From an uncultured Phocaeicola sp. (GTDB lineage Bacteria > Bacteroidota > Bacteroidia > Bacteroidales > Bacteroidaceae): a stretch of 33,240 nucleotides of DNA. The position numbers and the translations under genes were made by a program. The DNA lies in assembly GCA_944322395.1 (NCBI GenBank), contig CALUPA010000025.1:1-33240 (forward strand). Reading direction: 5' to 3'. The stretch's first letter is position 1; every line of letters starts with the position of its first letter. This document shows, piece by piece, positions 1 through 7,286 of this stretch. The notes under the pieces are model-generated. The model ran no database searches. It worked only from the letters and a program-made list of their open reading frames with translations, and was not told the DNA's origin.

Positions 1-1
1 C

Positions 2-49
2 CTTGGCGCTGGCCGTTCCCCGACCGATGAGTTTTATAGAGAAAAATAA
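2..49 (+). CDS. Possible 3' end of a truncated gene
   Basis: One forward frame is open from the window edge to a TAA at 47-49 and would encode a tail ending in GRSPTDEFYREK. The first 30 bases are clearly more GC-rich than the following DNA, which fits coding sequence running into an intergenic gap. A second forward frame is also open, to a TGA near position 58, so the frame is not certain. I do not recognise the product. The stretch 50-86 holds nothing I can identify, and no strong hairpin terminator is visible before the convergent lipoprotein gene. Confidence 0.3.
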   Translation, partial: LGAGRSPTDEFYREK

Positions 50-86
50 TGCGTGACACAGTTTATTTTACACTACCCAGGAAATA

Positions 87-2159
87 TTAATTTGATGAAA
101 CTTCACCAATATAATTTGCATTTACGGAAGGGAAACCACTTGCTGTTATTTCCCAAATTTCGGCTGCTTTCCAAATTGTACCATCAGTAACTTCAAGATT
201 ATCAGCTCCTTCAAGTACATTATAATTATTTCCTCCTACTTCTACGCAGTAGTCTATTATGCCTGTAGAAGCTTCATTTCCAACCAATGTAATTCCAGTT
301 ACACCATCAGGCAAAACAGCATAACATGAAGTTACATGTCCGTTATTATATCCCGCAATAGCACCGATATTACTACCTGCATTACCAAGCAATGATACAT
401 GTGTAGAATAACACCCATAAATATAAGCCGGTGACGATGTAGAATTCAGATTATAACCAACAATACCACCTATAGCCTCCGAGGTTAAATTATCTGCACC
501 CACGATAGAATTTGCTGAATAGCTTGCAACTACTTCACCACGAGCATTATATCCTACTACTCCACCAAGATTTGCACTATTACCTGTTGAATTATGGATA
601 ACAGTACATTTATCTACTACACATTGCGCTACTGTTCCAAAGCCATTTTCTCCAGCTATACCTCCTGCCCTATTACCAGATACTGTTATTTCGTACACAG
701 CACATTTTAAAATACGACCACTCGTCTTAGTGCCACCTTCCTCTGAAGTAGAACCTACAATTCCACCAGCACTTGAACTTGTAGATGTAATTTTAGTATT
801 ATTGCCTGATGCTGTACAATATTCAATCTTTCCATAACTAACTCCAGCTACTCCACCTGCACTGTTTCCACTTACTGCCACGTTCTGTACATTACAATTA
901 TTAACTTGTAGGCTATTGTTACCTGTTACTGCACCGGCATTAATTCCACCTGCGACTTCTGAATCTCGAACATTACATTTGTCTATCATCCCTAAACTTT
1001 CTCCAGCAATAACTCCTACAGAGGATGAACCTGTTATCTTAGCACCTGAAAATTTAACATCATGAACCTTTCCACTTGCTGCAAGTCCACCAAAGAAACC
1101 GGCATTACCGTTGGTTACATTTACGTTTAAATTATGTATATATTTACCATTCCCATCAAAATCTCCTGAATACCCTTCTGTAATACCATTTCCTATAGGA
1201 TACCATGGTTTTCCGTTCATATCAATATCCGCCTCAAGGATGACGCTTGAACTTAAATGGTCTTCTCGAGAGGCCCATGCTAACAATCCGTCGGCATTAT
1301 ATACATGGTATACTCCATCAATTATTTCATATCCTTTTGACGGAACAAAATTTCCTGGAGTTACTTCTTTTAAATTCAAAATATCACCAGCTGTCAATGT
1401 TACAGAAGTATTACCTACTTTCTTCCATTCATTATTGTTATCATCGTAAAAAACAAGAGTCAAACCATTGCTTAATGTAGCAGGAGCGGTTACAAAATAG
1501 TAAGTTGCCCCAGATAAAAATTCACCACTAAGTGTCACCTCTGTTTCAGCAAAGTCTGTTTCCACTGTTGCAGAAGGAGTAACAGATGAAGCATCAATAT
1601 GTATTGTTCCTGCCAATGCTTCTCCATTATTTCCACGAAACTTCACTTTCTTAATAATATTACTTCCTGCATATTTAAGAGTAAATTTCACTAAAGCACA
1701 GGCATTATGAAAATTCAAAGTCTTTTCTACCCCTGATTTTGCTACCGATGGGTTCAGCATATTGGCAAAACTGCCTGCATTGGGAGTTTGATCTGCCGAT
1801 AATGTAGTAGTAATAAAACTTCCGGAGATAGTAGCCTGAGAGTCATATGGGTATAAAGCATAATATACATCTTGATTATCTTGTGCAGAACCGGAAAAAA
1901 CGACAGAAGATCCACCTGTTGAAGTAATAAATCGGTTATTACTAATAGGGTCAAATAATGATATAACATCTCCTATCACCCATTCAACATTATTATCTGT
2001 TGTTAAAACAGTTCGTGAAACAGCATTAATACCAGCCTTGAACTCCATCTCAGTTTTTTTAGTAATTGGAGAATCTGTATCAACAGGAATTTTCTCTTTT
2101 GAACAAGAATATAGTAGTGATGTTCCTAATGCAAGGAACGGGATGAAATATTTTTTCAT
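87..2159 (-). CDS. Fimbrillin-like lipoprotein with GLUG repeats
   Basis: Predicted surface lipoprotein of 690 residues. It begins with a type II signal peptide ending in LLYSC (Cys19). Residues of roughly 35-270 resemble the N-terminal region of Bacteroides fimbrillin/Mfa-like proteins (conserved SRT, W.xGD.I and YALYPY-type segments). From about 340 to 630 there are glycine-rich GLUG-type repeats of the form GGIxGxNxGxIxxCxxxxxxV, expected to form a beta-solenoid. A longer reading with a TTG start is possible, but the ATG at 2157-2159 places the signal peptide correctly. It lies 15 bp after a 56-residue ORF on the same strand and is probably co-transcribed with it. The likely role is adhesion or surface display; the ligand is unknown. 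The fimbrillin-like assignment is less certain than the GLUG repeats. Confidence 0.85.
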   Translation of the reverse strand: MKKYFIPFLALGTSLLYSCSKEKIPVDTDSPITKKTEMEFKAGINAVSRTVLTTDNNVEWVIGDVISLFDPISNNRFITSTGGSSVVFSGSAQDNQDVYYALYPYDSQATISGSFITTTLSADQTPNAGSFANMLNPSVAKSGVEKTLNFHNACALVKFTLKYAGSNIIKKVKFRGNNGEALAGTIHIDASSVTPSATVETDFAETEVTLSGEFLSGATYYFVTAPATLSNGLTLVFYDDNNNEWKKVGNTSVTLTAGDILNLKEVTPGNFVPSKGYEIIDGVYHVYNADGLLAWASREDHLSSSVILEADIDMNGKPWYPIGNGITEGYSGDFDGNGKYIHNLNVNVTNGNAGFFGGLAASGKVHDVKFSGAKITGSSSVGVIAGESLGMIDKCNVRDSEVAGGINAGAVTGNNSLQVNNCNVQNVAVSGNSAGGVAGVSYGKIEYCTASGNNTKITSTSSSAGGIVGSTSEEGGTKTSGRILKCAVYEITVSGNRAGGIAGENGFGTVAQCVVDKCTVIHNSTGNSANLGGVVGYNARGEVVASYSANSIVGADNLTSEAIGGIVGYNLNSTSSPAYIYGCYSTHVSLLGNAGSNIGAIAGYNNGHVTSCYAVLPDGVTGITLVGNEASTGIIDYCVEVGGNNYNVLEGADNLEVTDGTIWKAAEIWEITASGFPSVNANYIGEVSSN

Positions 2160-2174
2160 AATAACTATTTTCAA

Positions 2175-2345
2175 TTACCAATTATAATCTACTTCTTCAA
2201 AATTATCATGGGTCGCAGAACCTGTGTTTTCAATACTGCTTGCGCCTAAAATTGCACCTTCTAATTCAAAATTAATAACTTGACAATTCGGAACTTCATA
2301 AGTCTCGAAATCCACAATCACTTTTTTTGTTTCCATTTTACTCAT
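2175..2345 (-). CDS. Small 56-aa protein upstream of the GLUG lipoprotein
   Basis: A short ORF that starts with ATG at 2343-2345 and stops with TAA at 2175-2177, only 15 bp before the lipoprotein ATG. The product starts MSKMETKKVIVDFETYEV, has a middle segment INFELEGAILGASS, and ends in an acidic tail finishing EEVDYNW. There is no signal peptide or membrane span. The arrangement (basic N-terminus, a Pro-x-x-x-Val-Ile segment, a hydrophobic EGxIL-AS core, acidic Trp-ending tail) resembles short uncharacterised peptides that I recall next to fimbrillin-type genes in Bacteroides; this is recollection, not a search. A second in-frame ATG at codon 4 could be the true start. Function is unknown. 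Confidence 0.7.
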   Translation of the reverse strand: MSKMETKKVIVDFETYEVPNCQVINFELEGAILGASSIENTGSATHDNFEEVDYNW

Positions 2346-2378
2346 TCGTTTAATTTTGTTTATATTTCACTTATAGTG

Positions 2379-2386
2379 TAAAGATA
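2379..2386 (-). promoter_or_regulatory. Weak candidate -7 box for the small ORF/GLUG unit
   Basis: On the minus strand this reads TATCTTTA, one base from the Bacteroides -7 consensus TAnnTTTG, and lies 34 bp upstream of the small ORF start. No TTTG is found at the usual 19-21 bp spacing upstream. The rest of 2346-2618 is very AT-rich and holds no other feature I can support except the hisH promoter. Confidence 0.25.
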
Positions 2387-2548
2387 AATATAATTTTTGT
2401 AATTGTATTAATTTATTCAAACTAAATTAAAAATTTCTCCATAATTTACCTTACTATATATATATTCAGAAAAAATATTCATAAATAAATGGTTTAATAA
2501 CTTTTAATGCAATAAAACAAGGCACAAAGCAAACTTTTTGACATAAAA

Positions 2549-2580
2549 TTTAGGAAATCAATATTATTTAGCTACTTTTG
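2549..2580 (+). promoter_or_regulatory. Promoter of the his operon
   Basis: A perfect Bacteroides -7 box, TACTTTTG at 2573-2580, is preceded with a 20-bp spacer by TTTA (2549-2552), close to the -33 consensus TTTG. Transcription would start near 2587, about 30 bp before the hisH ATG. No leader-peptide or histidine-codon attenuator is visible. Confidence 0.6.
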
Positions 2581-2618
2581 CAAAAATGACTGAATAAAAC
2601 AGTAAACAAAGAATAAGA

Positions 2619-3209
2619 ATGAATGTAGCAATCATAAAATATAATGCCGGAAATATTTTCTCTGTGGATTATGCATTAAAGCGTATCGGAGTGATACCTG
2701 TCATAACATCCGACAAGGAGACATTGCTAAAGGCTGATAAGGTGATATTCCCCGGTGTGGGTGAAGCGGAAACAACCATGAAATATCTAAAGAAGGAAAG
2801 ACTTGATATTTTGATAAAAGATTTGAAACAACCTGTTCTGGGAATATGTCTTGGTATGCAGCTTATGTGTAGATATTCGGAAGAGGGGAATACTGACTGC
2901 CTTGGAATTTTCGATACGGATGTAAAAAGATTCTGTCCTGAAAGACATATTGACAAGGTGCCTCACATGGGATGGAACACTATCGAGAATACCGCAAGTC
3001 CACTGTTCAAAGGATTCGACAGAGATGAGTATGTATACTTCGTACACAGCTACTATGTTCCGCTGAACGATTTCACAGCTGCACGTACCAACTACATTCT
3101 TCCATACAGTTCGGCACTACATAAAGACAATTTCTATGCCACACAGTTTCACCCCGAAAAAAGCGGAAAAACTGGAGAAAGAATCTTGAGAAATTTCTTA
3201 GAACTATAA
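2619..3209 (+). CDS. hisH: Imidazole glycerol phosphate synthase, glutaminase subunit
   Basis: Class I glutamine amidotransferase subunit that releases ammonia from glutamine and channels it to HisF for synthesis of imidazole glycerol phosphate and AICAR. The 196-residue length is typical of HisH. The nucleophile is Cys77 in GICLGMQL, and the other catalytic residues are His178 and Glu180 in QFHPEKSG. The oxyanion-strand region is FPGVGEA (residues 44-50). First gene of a compact hisHAF-IE operon behind its own promoter; hisA follows after 15 bp. Confidence 0.97.
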   Translation: MNVAIIKYNAGNIFSVDYALKRIGVIPVITSDKETLLKADKVIFPGVGEAETTMKYLKKERLDILIKDLKQPVLGICLGMQLMCRYSEEGNTDCLGIFDTDVKRFCPERHIDKVPHMGWNTIENTASPLFKGFDRDEYVYFVHSYYVPLNDFTAARTNYILPYSSALHKDNFYATQFHPEKSGKTGERILRNFLEL

Positions 3210-3224
3210 ACACATAATTATATT

Positions 3225-3962
3225 ATGATAGAAATAATTCCTGCCATTGATATAATAGACGGAAAATGCGTCCGCCTTTCAAAAGGAGACTATGACTCTA
3301 AAAAGATATATAATGAAAATCCGGTAGAAGTAGCCAAAGAATTTGAAGCATACGGCATCAGGAGGCTACATGTAGTAGACCTGGATGGAGCAAAATCGAA
3401 CCATATAGTCAACTACAAAATACTGGACCAACTGGCTGGAAGAACTTCGTTAATTATAGATTTCGGAGGAGGAATAAAATCGGACGAAGACCTGATAATA
3501 GCTTTTGACAATGGGGCACAGATGGTTACTGTAGGAAGTATAGCGGTCAAAAATCCTCAACTGTTCGAAAAATGGCTGAACAAATACGGTCACGAACAGA
3601 TAATCCTGGGAGCCGACGTAAAAGACAGCAAAATAGCTATCAACGGATGGAAAGAAGAAAGCGATATATTGCTTGAAGAATTCCTGAACGATTATACAGC
3701 CAAAGGAGTGTCAAAAGTTCTTTGTACAGACATAAGTAAAGACGGAATGCTGGAAGGTCCGTCAATAGAACTATACAAAAGCATAATGGCAAACCACCCG
3801 AACATGCATCTGATAGCCAGTGGAGGAGTAAGCTGCCTGGATGATATATACAGACTGAAAGAAGCCGGTATTCCTGCCGTGGTATTCGGAAAAGCCATAT
3901 ATGAAGGAAAAATCAAACTGAAGGACTTGTCCGATTTATCAAACTCTGACAAACAAGACTGA
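3225..3962 (+). CDS. hisA: ProFAR isomerase
   Basis: 1-(5-phosphoribosyl)-5-[(5-phosphoribosylamino)methylideneamino]imidazole-4-carboxamide isomerase, the Amadori-rearrangement step of histidine synthesis. A 245-residue beta/alpha barrel with the N-terminal half motif [19 protein letters not shown] (Asp9, catalytic base). Asp131 in LGADVKD matches the second catalytic Asp, and the phosphate-binding loops are FGGGIK (residues 80-85) and ASGGV (198-202). It lies between hisH and hisF, with a 2-bp gap to hisF, as expected for partners in consecutive steps. Confidence 0.97.
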   Translation: MIEIIPAIDIIDGKCVRLSKGDYDSKKIYNENPVEVAKEFEAYGIRRLHVVDLDGAKSNHIVNYKILDQLAGRTSLIIDFGGGIKSDEDLIIAFDNGAQMVTVGSIAVKNPQLFEKWLNKYGHEQIILGADVKDSKIAINGWKEESDILLEEFLNDYTAKGVSKVLCTDISKDGMLEGPSIELYKSIMANHPNMHLIASGGVSCLDDIYRLKEAGIPAVVFGKAIYEGKIKLKDLSDLSNSDKQD

Positions 3963-3964
3963 TT

Positions 3965-4720
3965 ATGCTAGCAAAAAGAATCATACCATGCCTTGACATA
4001 AAAGACGGACAGACTGTTAAAGGTACAAACTTCGTAAATTTGAGACAGGCAGGCGACCCTGTGGAACTGGGAAAAGCTTATAGCGAACAAGGTGCCGACG
4101 AACTTGTTTATCTTGATATAACAGCAAGCCACGAAGGAAGAAAAACATTTACAGATCTTGTAAAAAGGATTGCTGCACAAATCAATATTCCTTTCACCGT
4201 AGGTGGAGGTATAAACGAGCTTAAAGACGTTGACAGACTGCTTAATGCCGGTGCCGACAAAGTATCTATAAACTCTGCAGCCATACGTAATCCGATGCTT
4301 GTGGATGAAATAGCAAAACACTTCGGATCTCAAGTGTGCGTGGTAGCCATTGATGCCAGACAGACGGACAGTGGCTGGAAATGCTATCTTAATGGTGGAA
4401 GAGTGGAAACAGAAAGATACCTGTACGAATGGGCAAAGGAAGTCAATGACCGTGGTGCAGGAGAAATACTGTTCACAAGTATGGATCACGACGGAGTGAA
4501 AACCGGCTATGCCAACGATGCATTGGCACATCTTAGCGAAACACTTGACATTCCTGTTATCGCATCAGGTGGCGCCGGAAAAATGAAACATTTCAAAGAT
4601 GCATTTACTCTTGGTAAGGCAGACGCTGCACTTGCAGCCAGTGTGTTCCACTTTGGAGAGATACCTATAATGAAACTGAAAGAGTATCTTCACAGCGAAG
4701 GTATTGCAGTAAGACTTTAA
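3965..4720 (+). CDS. hisF: Imidazole glycerol phosphate synthase, cyclase subunit
   Basis: Cyclase half of imidazole glycerol phosphate synthase; it uses ammonia from HisH to close the imidazole ring. 251 residues, normal for the family. The two catalytic aspartates are present: Asp11 in [10 protein letters not shown] and Asp130 in VVAIDARQ. Phosphate-binding glycine loops are TVGGGI (residues 78-83) and ASGGAG near residue 200. It starts 2 bp after the hisA stop, which suggests translational coupling. Confidence 0.97.
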   Translation: MLAKRIIPCLDIKDGQTVKGTNFVNLRQAGDPVELGKAYSEQGADELVYLDITASHEGRKTFTDLVKRIAAQINIPFTVGGGINELKDVDRLLNAGADKVSINSAAIRNPMLVDEIAKHFGSQVCVVAIDARQTDSGWKCYLNGGRVETERYLYEWAKEVNDRGAGEILFTSMDHDGVKTGYANDALAHLSETLDIPVIASGGAGKMKHFKDAFTLGKADAALAASVFHFGEIPIMKLKEYLHSEGIAVRL

Positions 4721-4759
4721 AATACTTATACATATTAACCCAAAAATGATTATAACATT

Positions 4760-5371
4760 ATGGAACTGAATTTTGAAAAAATGAATGGACTTATTCCAGC
4801 CATCATACAAGATAACTATACCCAGAAAGTTCTTATGCTGGGCTTCATGAACGAAGAGGCATATCAAAAAACAGTAGAAACAGGCAAGGTAACTTTTTTC
4901 AGCCGTACAAAAAACAGACTTTGGACTAAAGGGGAAGAAAGTGGCAACTTTCTGAATGTAGTATCTATAAAAGCAGACTGTGACAACGACACCCTCCTTA
5001 TAATGGTTAATCCTGTAGGACCTGTATGCCATTTGGGTACAGACACGTGCTGGGGTGAGAAAAACGAACAAGACATCATGTTCCTCAAAGAGCTCCAGGA
5101 CTTCATATGCAAACGCCACGAAGAAATGCCTGAGAAATCATACACGACAAGCCTTTTCCAATCTGGAGTGAACAAAATGGCACAAAAGGTTGGTGAAGAA
5201 GCCGTAGAAACCATTATAGAAGCATGCAACGGTACAGACGAAAGACTGATTTACGAAGGAGCAGACCTCATATACCATCTCATAGTATTGCTGACTTCGA
5301 AAGGCTATCGCATAGAAGATCTTGCAAGAGAGCTGAAGGAACGCCACAGTGAAACATGGAAAAAACATTAA
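4760..5371 (+). CDS. hisIE: Bifunctional PR-AMP cyclohydrolase / PR-ATP pyrophosphohydrolase
   Basis: Fused enzyme for the second and third steps of histidine synthesis. The N-terminal HisI domain (residues 1-105) shows the metal site DCDNDT (73-78) and the zinc-ligand motif GPVCHLGTDTCW (Cys90, Cys97, with Cys74). The C-terminal HisE domain (about 125-203) has KVGEEAVE and EGADLIYHL, the acidic helices of the MazG-like pyrophosphohydrolase fold. It follows hisF by 39 bp and precedes the FtsE-like gene by 3 bp. Confidence 0.96.
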   Translation: MELNFEKMNGLIPAIIQDNYTQKVLMLGFMNEEAYQKTVETGKVTFFSRTKNRLWTKGEESGNFLNVVSIKADCDNDTLLIMVNPVGPVCHLGTDTCWGEKNEQDIMFLKELQDFICKRHEEMPEKSYTTSLFQSGVNKMAQKVGEEAVETIIEACNGTDERLIYEGADLIYHLIVLLTSKGYRIEDLARELKERHSETWKKH

Positions 5372-5374
5372 CCG

Positions 5375-6055
5375 ATGAGCGAAGGAGCAATTATATCATA
5401 CAGTAATGTAAGTATCTGGCAACAAGAACAGGAAATTCTTGAAAATATCAATTTCAGCATCAACCCCGGAGAGTTTGTCTACCTGATAGGTAAGGTAGGA
5501 AGCGGAAAATCAACCTTCTTGAAATCCATTTATGGAGAACTTGACATAAAAAACGGTGATGCTACAGTGTTAGGATATGACATGAAAACAATAAAAAGAA
5601 AGCATATCCCTGCATTAAGAAGAAGAATAGGAATTGTATTCCAGGATTTCCAGCTTCTTACAGACCGTACTGTAAAAGAAAATCTGGAATTCGTGTTGAA
5701 AGCTACAGGATGGAAGAACAATAATGATATTCAAGCCAGAATAGCAGAAGTCCTTACACAAGTTGGCATGGAAACCAAAGGATATAAAATGCCCAACGAA
5801 CTGTCGGGAGGCGAACAACAGCGAATTGTAATTGCCAGAGCAATATTGAATAAGCCGGAATTGATACTAGCAGACGAGCCTACAGGTAATCTTGACGTAG
5901 AAACCGGACATAGAATAGTAGAACTCCTCAGGGAAATATGTTCGCAAGGTTCAGCCATAATAATGACTACCCACAATATTAATTTGCTCTCCGAATACCC
6001 TGGCAAGGTATATAAATGTGAGTCACACAAGCTTGAAGAGCAGCAAAATTCATAA
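5375..6055 (+). CDS. ftsE: FtsE-like ABC transporter ATPase
   Basis: Cytoplasmic ABC ATPase of 226 residues, the size of FtsE/LolD-type subunits. Walker A is GKVGSGKST (39-47), the Q-loop is Gln90 in VFQDFQLL, the signature LSGGEQQR is at 143-150, Walker B LILADEPT at 163-170, and the switch His200 is in MTTHN. FtsE works with the membrane protein FtsX in division and cell-wall hydrolase control. Here the gene is 3 bp behind hisIE, and no ftsX is adjacent; the FtsX-fold permease at 12893-14137 is a LolC-like protein on the other strand. The FtsE name is by overall similarity and could be a related lipoprotein-export ATPase. Confidence 0.85.
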   Translation: MSEGAIISYSNVSIWQQEQEILENINFSINPGEFVYLIGKVGSGKSTFLKSIYGELDIKNGDATVLGYDMKTIKRKHIPALRRRIGIVFQDFQLLTDRTVKENLEFVLKATGWKNNNDIQARIAEVLTQVGMETKGYKMPNELSGGEQQRIVIARAILNKPELILADEPTGNLDVETGHRIVELLREICSQGSAIIMTTHNINLLSEYPGKVYKCESHKLEEQQNS

Positions 6056-6114
6056 AAAAAACAAACAAGAACATAAATTTGGCATAAAAACAAAAAGAAA
6101 TTGATTATTATTGC

Positions 6115-6122
6115 TAAATTTG
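6115..6122 (+). promoter_or_regulatory. Candidate -7 box upstream of lysC
   Basis: TAAATTTG matches the Bacteroides -7 consensus TAnnTTTG exactly and ends 48 bp before the lysC ATG at 6171. No convincing TTTG lies at the standard spacing upstream, so the call rests on the -7 box alone. The 115-bp gap after the FtsE-like gene supports a separate transcript. Confidence 0.4.
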
Positions 6123-6170
6123 CATTCTGATATTTAATTATTAACAATCCATTAAAATTCGAAACGTAAA

Positions 6171-7182
6171 ATGAAGGTTTTAAAGTTTGGAGGAAAAGGT
6201 TATCCTGGCTCAGGGAGAAATCATTTCTACAAACATGGTGACAAACTACCTTTGCGAACAAGGTATCAGCGCAGTTCTTCTGCCTGCATTGGAATACATG
6301 CGTACTGACAAGAACAGCGAGCCTGACCTGACTTACATCCGTGAGAAATTAGCCCTTCAACTTGAAGCAAATCCCGGATACGAAATCTATATCACTCAGG
6401 GTTACATCTGCCGTAACGCTTACGGAGAAATTGACAACCTGCAGAGAGGTGGTAGCGACTACACAGCATCTCTTATCGGTGCTGCTGTCAACGCTTCTGA
6501 AATACAGATATGGACAGACATTGACGGTATGCACGACAATGACCCTCGTATCGTTGAGAAGACTTCTCCGGTACGTCAGCTACACTTCGAAGAAGCTGCA
6601 GAACTGGCTTATTTCGGTGCAAAGATTCTTCACCCTACATGCGTTCAGCCTGCAAAATATGCAAATATCCCAGTAAGACTGCTTAACACTATGGAGCCTA
6701 GCGCACCAGGAACTCTTATCTCTAACGAAACAGAGAAAGGCAAGATTAAAGCTGTGGCAGCAAAAGACAATATCACAGCCATCAAGATCAAGTCAAGCCG
6801 TATGCTGCTTACTCATGGGTTCCTACGCAAGGTATTCGAGATTTTCGAAAGTTACCAGACAGCCATTGATATGGTTTGTACTTCAGAAGTAGGTGTATCG
6901 ATGTCTATCGACAATACAAAACACCTCAACGAGATAGTAGACGACCTGAAGAAGTACGGTACCGTAACTGTTGACCAGAACATGTGTATCGTATGTGTTG
7001 TTGGTGATTTAGAATGGGAAAATGTAGGTTTCGAATCTAAAGCTCTTCAGGCTATGAAAGAAGTTCCTGTTCGTATGATTTCATACGGAGGAAGCAACTA
7101 CAACATTTCTTTCCTTATCCGCGAAGAAGACAAGAAACGCGCACTGCAGTCTCTGAGCGATGTTTTATTCAACAATAAATAA
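6171..7182 (+). pseudogene. lysC: Aspartate kinase with N-terminal internal deletion
   Basis: Aspartate kinase, first step of the aspartate pathway to lysine, threonine and methionine. The authentic start is visible at 6171 (MKVLKFGG), the typical nucleotide-binding beginning. After eight codons the sequence joins directly to EEKVILAQGEIIS in a different frame. The next about 330 codons are intact and include the kinase core (TQGYICRNAYG, QRGGSDYTA, WTDIDGM) and the C-terminal ACT regulatory domains. From my memory of the family (about 440 residues) some 108 residues are missing, roughly 300 bp. In the original frame translation stops after about 43 codons. A TTG at 6187 could start the downstream frame, but that product would lack the KFGGTS catalytic loop. 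Either a recent pseudogene or a sequence/assembly error. lysA follows. Confidence 0.85.
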
Positions 7183-7199
7183 ACATCTTTAATATAAAG

Positions 7200-7242
7200 G
7201 CGAATGGCTGTGGATTAAAACATCCTAACCATTCGCTTTTTT
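7200..7242 (+). terminator. Rho-independent terminator after lysC
   Basis: Stem GCGAATGG (7200-7207) pairs with CCATTCGC (7229-7236), and an inner GGAT/ATCC pair extends it. Six T residues follow at 7237-7242. It lies 18 bp after the lysC stop and before lysA, so lysA is read by partial read-through or by its own unrecognised promoter. Confidence 0.8.
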
Positions 7243-7286
7243 CATCCCAATATAGCTACAAACGAAAATCAAAAAACATAACATTT

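Noticed and set aside
87..2174. TTG start for the GLUG lipoprotein
   Set aside because: The ATG five codons later gives a normal lipoprotein signal and spacing; the TTG start would overlap the small ORF stop.
2520..2580. TTTG followed 32-33 bp later by TAnnTTTG upstream of hisH; the same spacing is seen at lysC, DUF5686 and DUF4494
   Set aside because: The spacing is much longer than the known 19-21 bp, and TTTG is common in this AT-rich DNA; I treat the recurrence as chance.
3968..5229. Long minus-strand open frames opposite hisF and hisIE
   Set aside because: They are antisense shadows of well-supported his genes, with no recognisable domain and unnatural Cys/Phe-rich composition.
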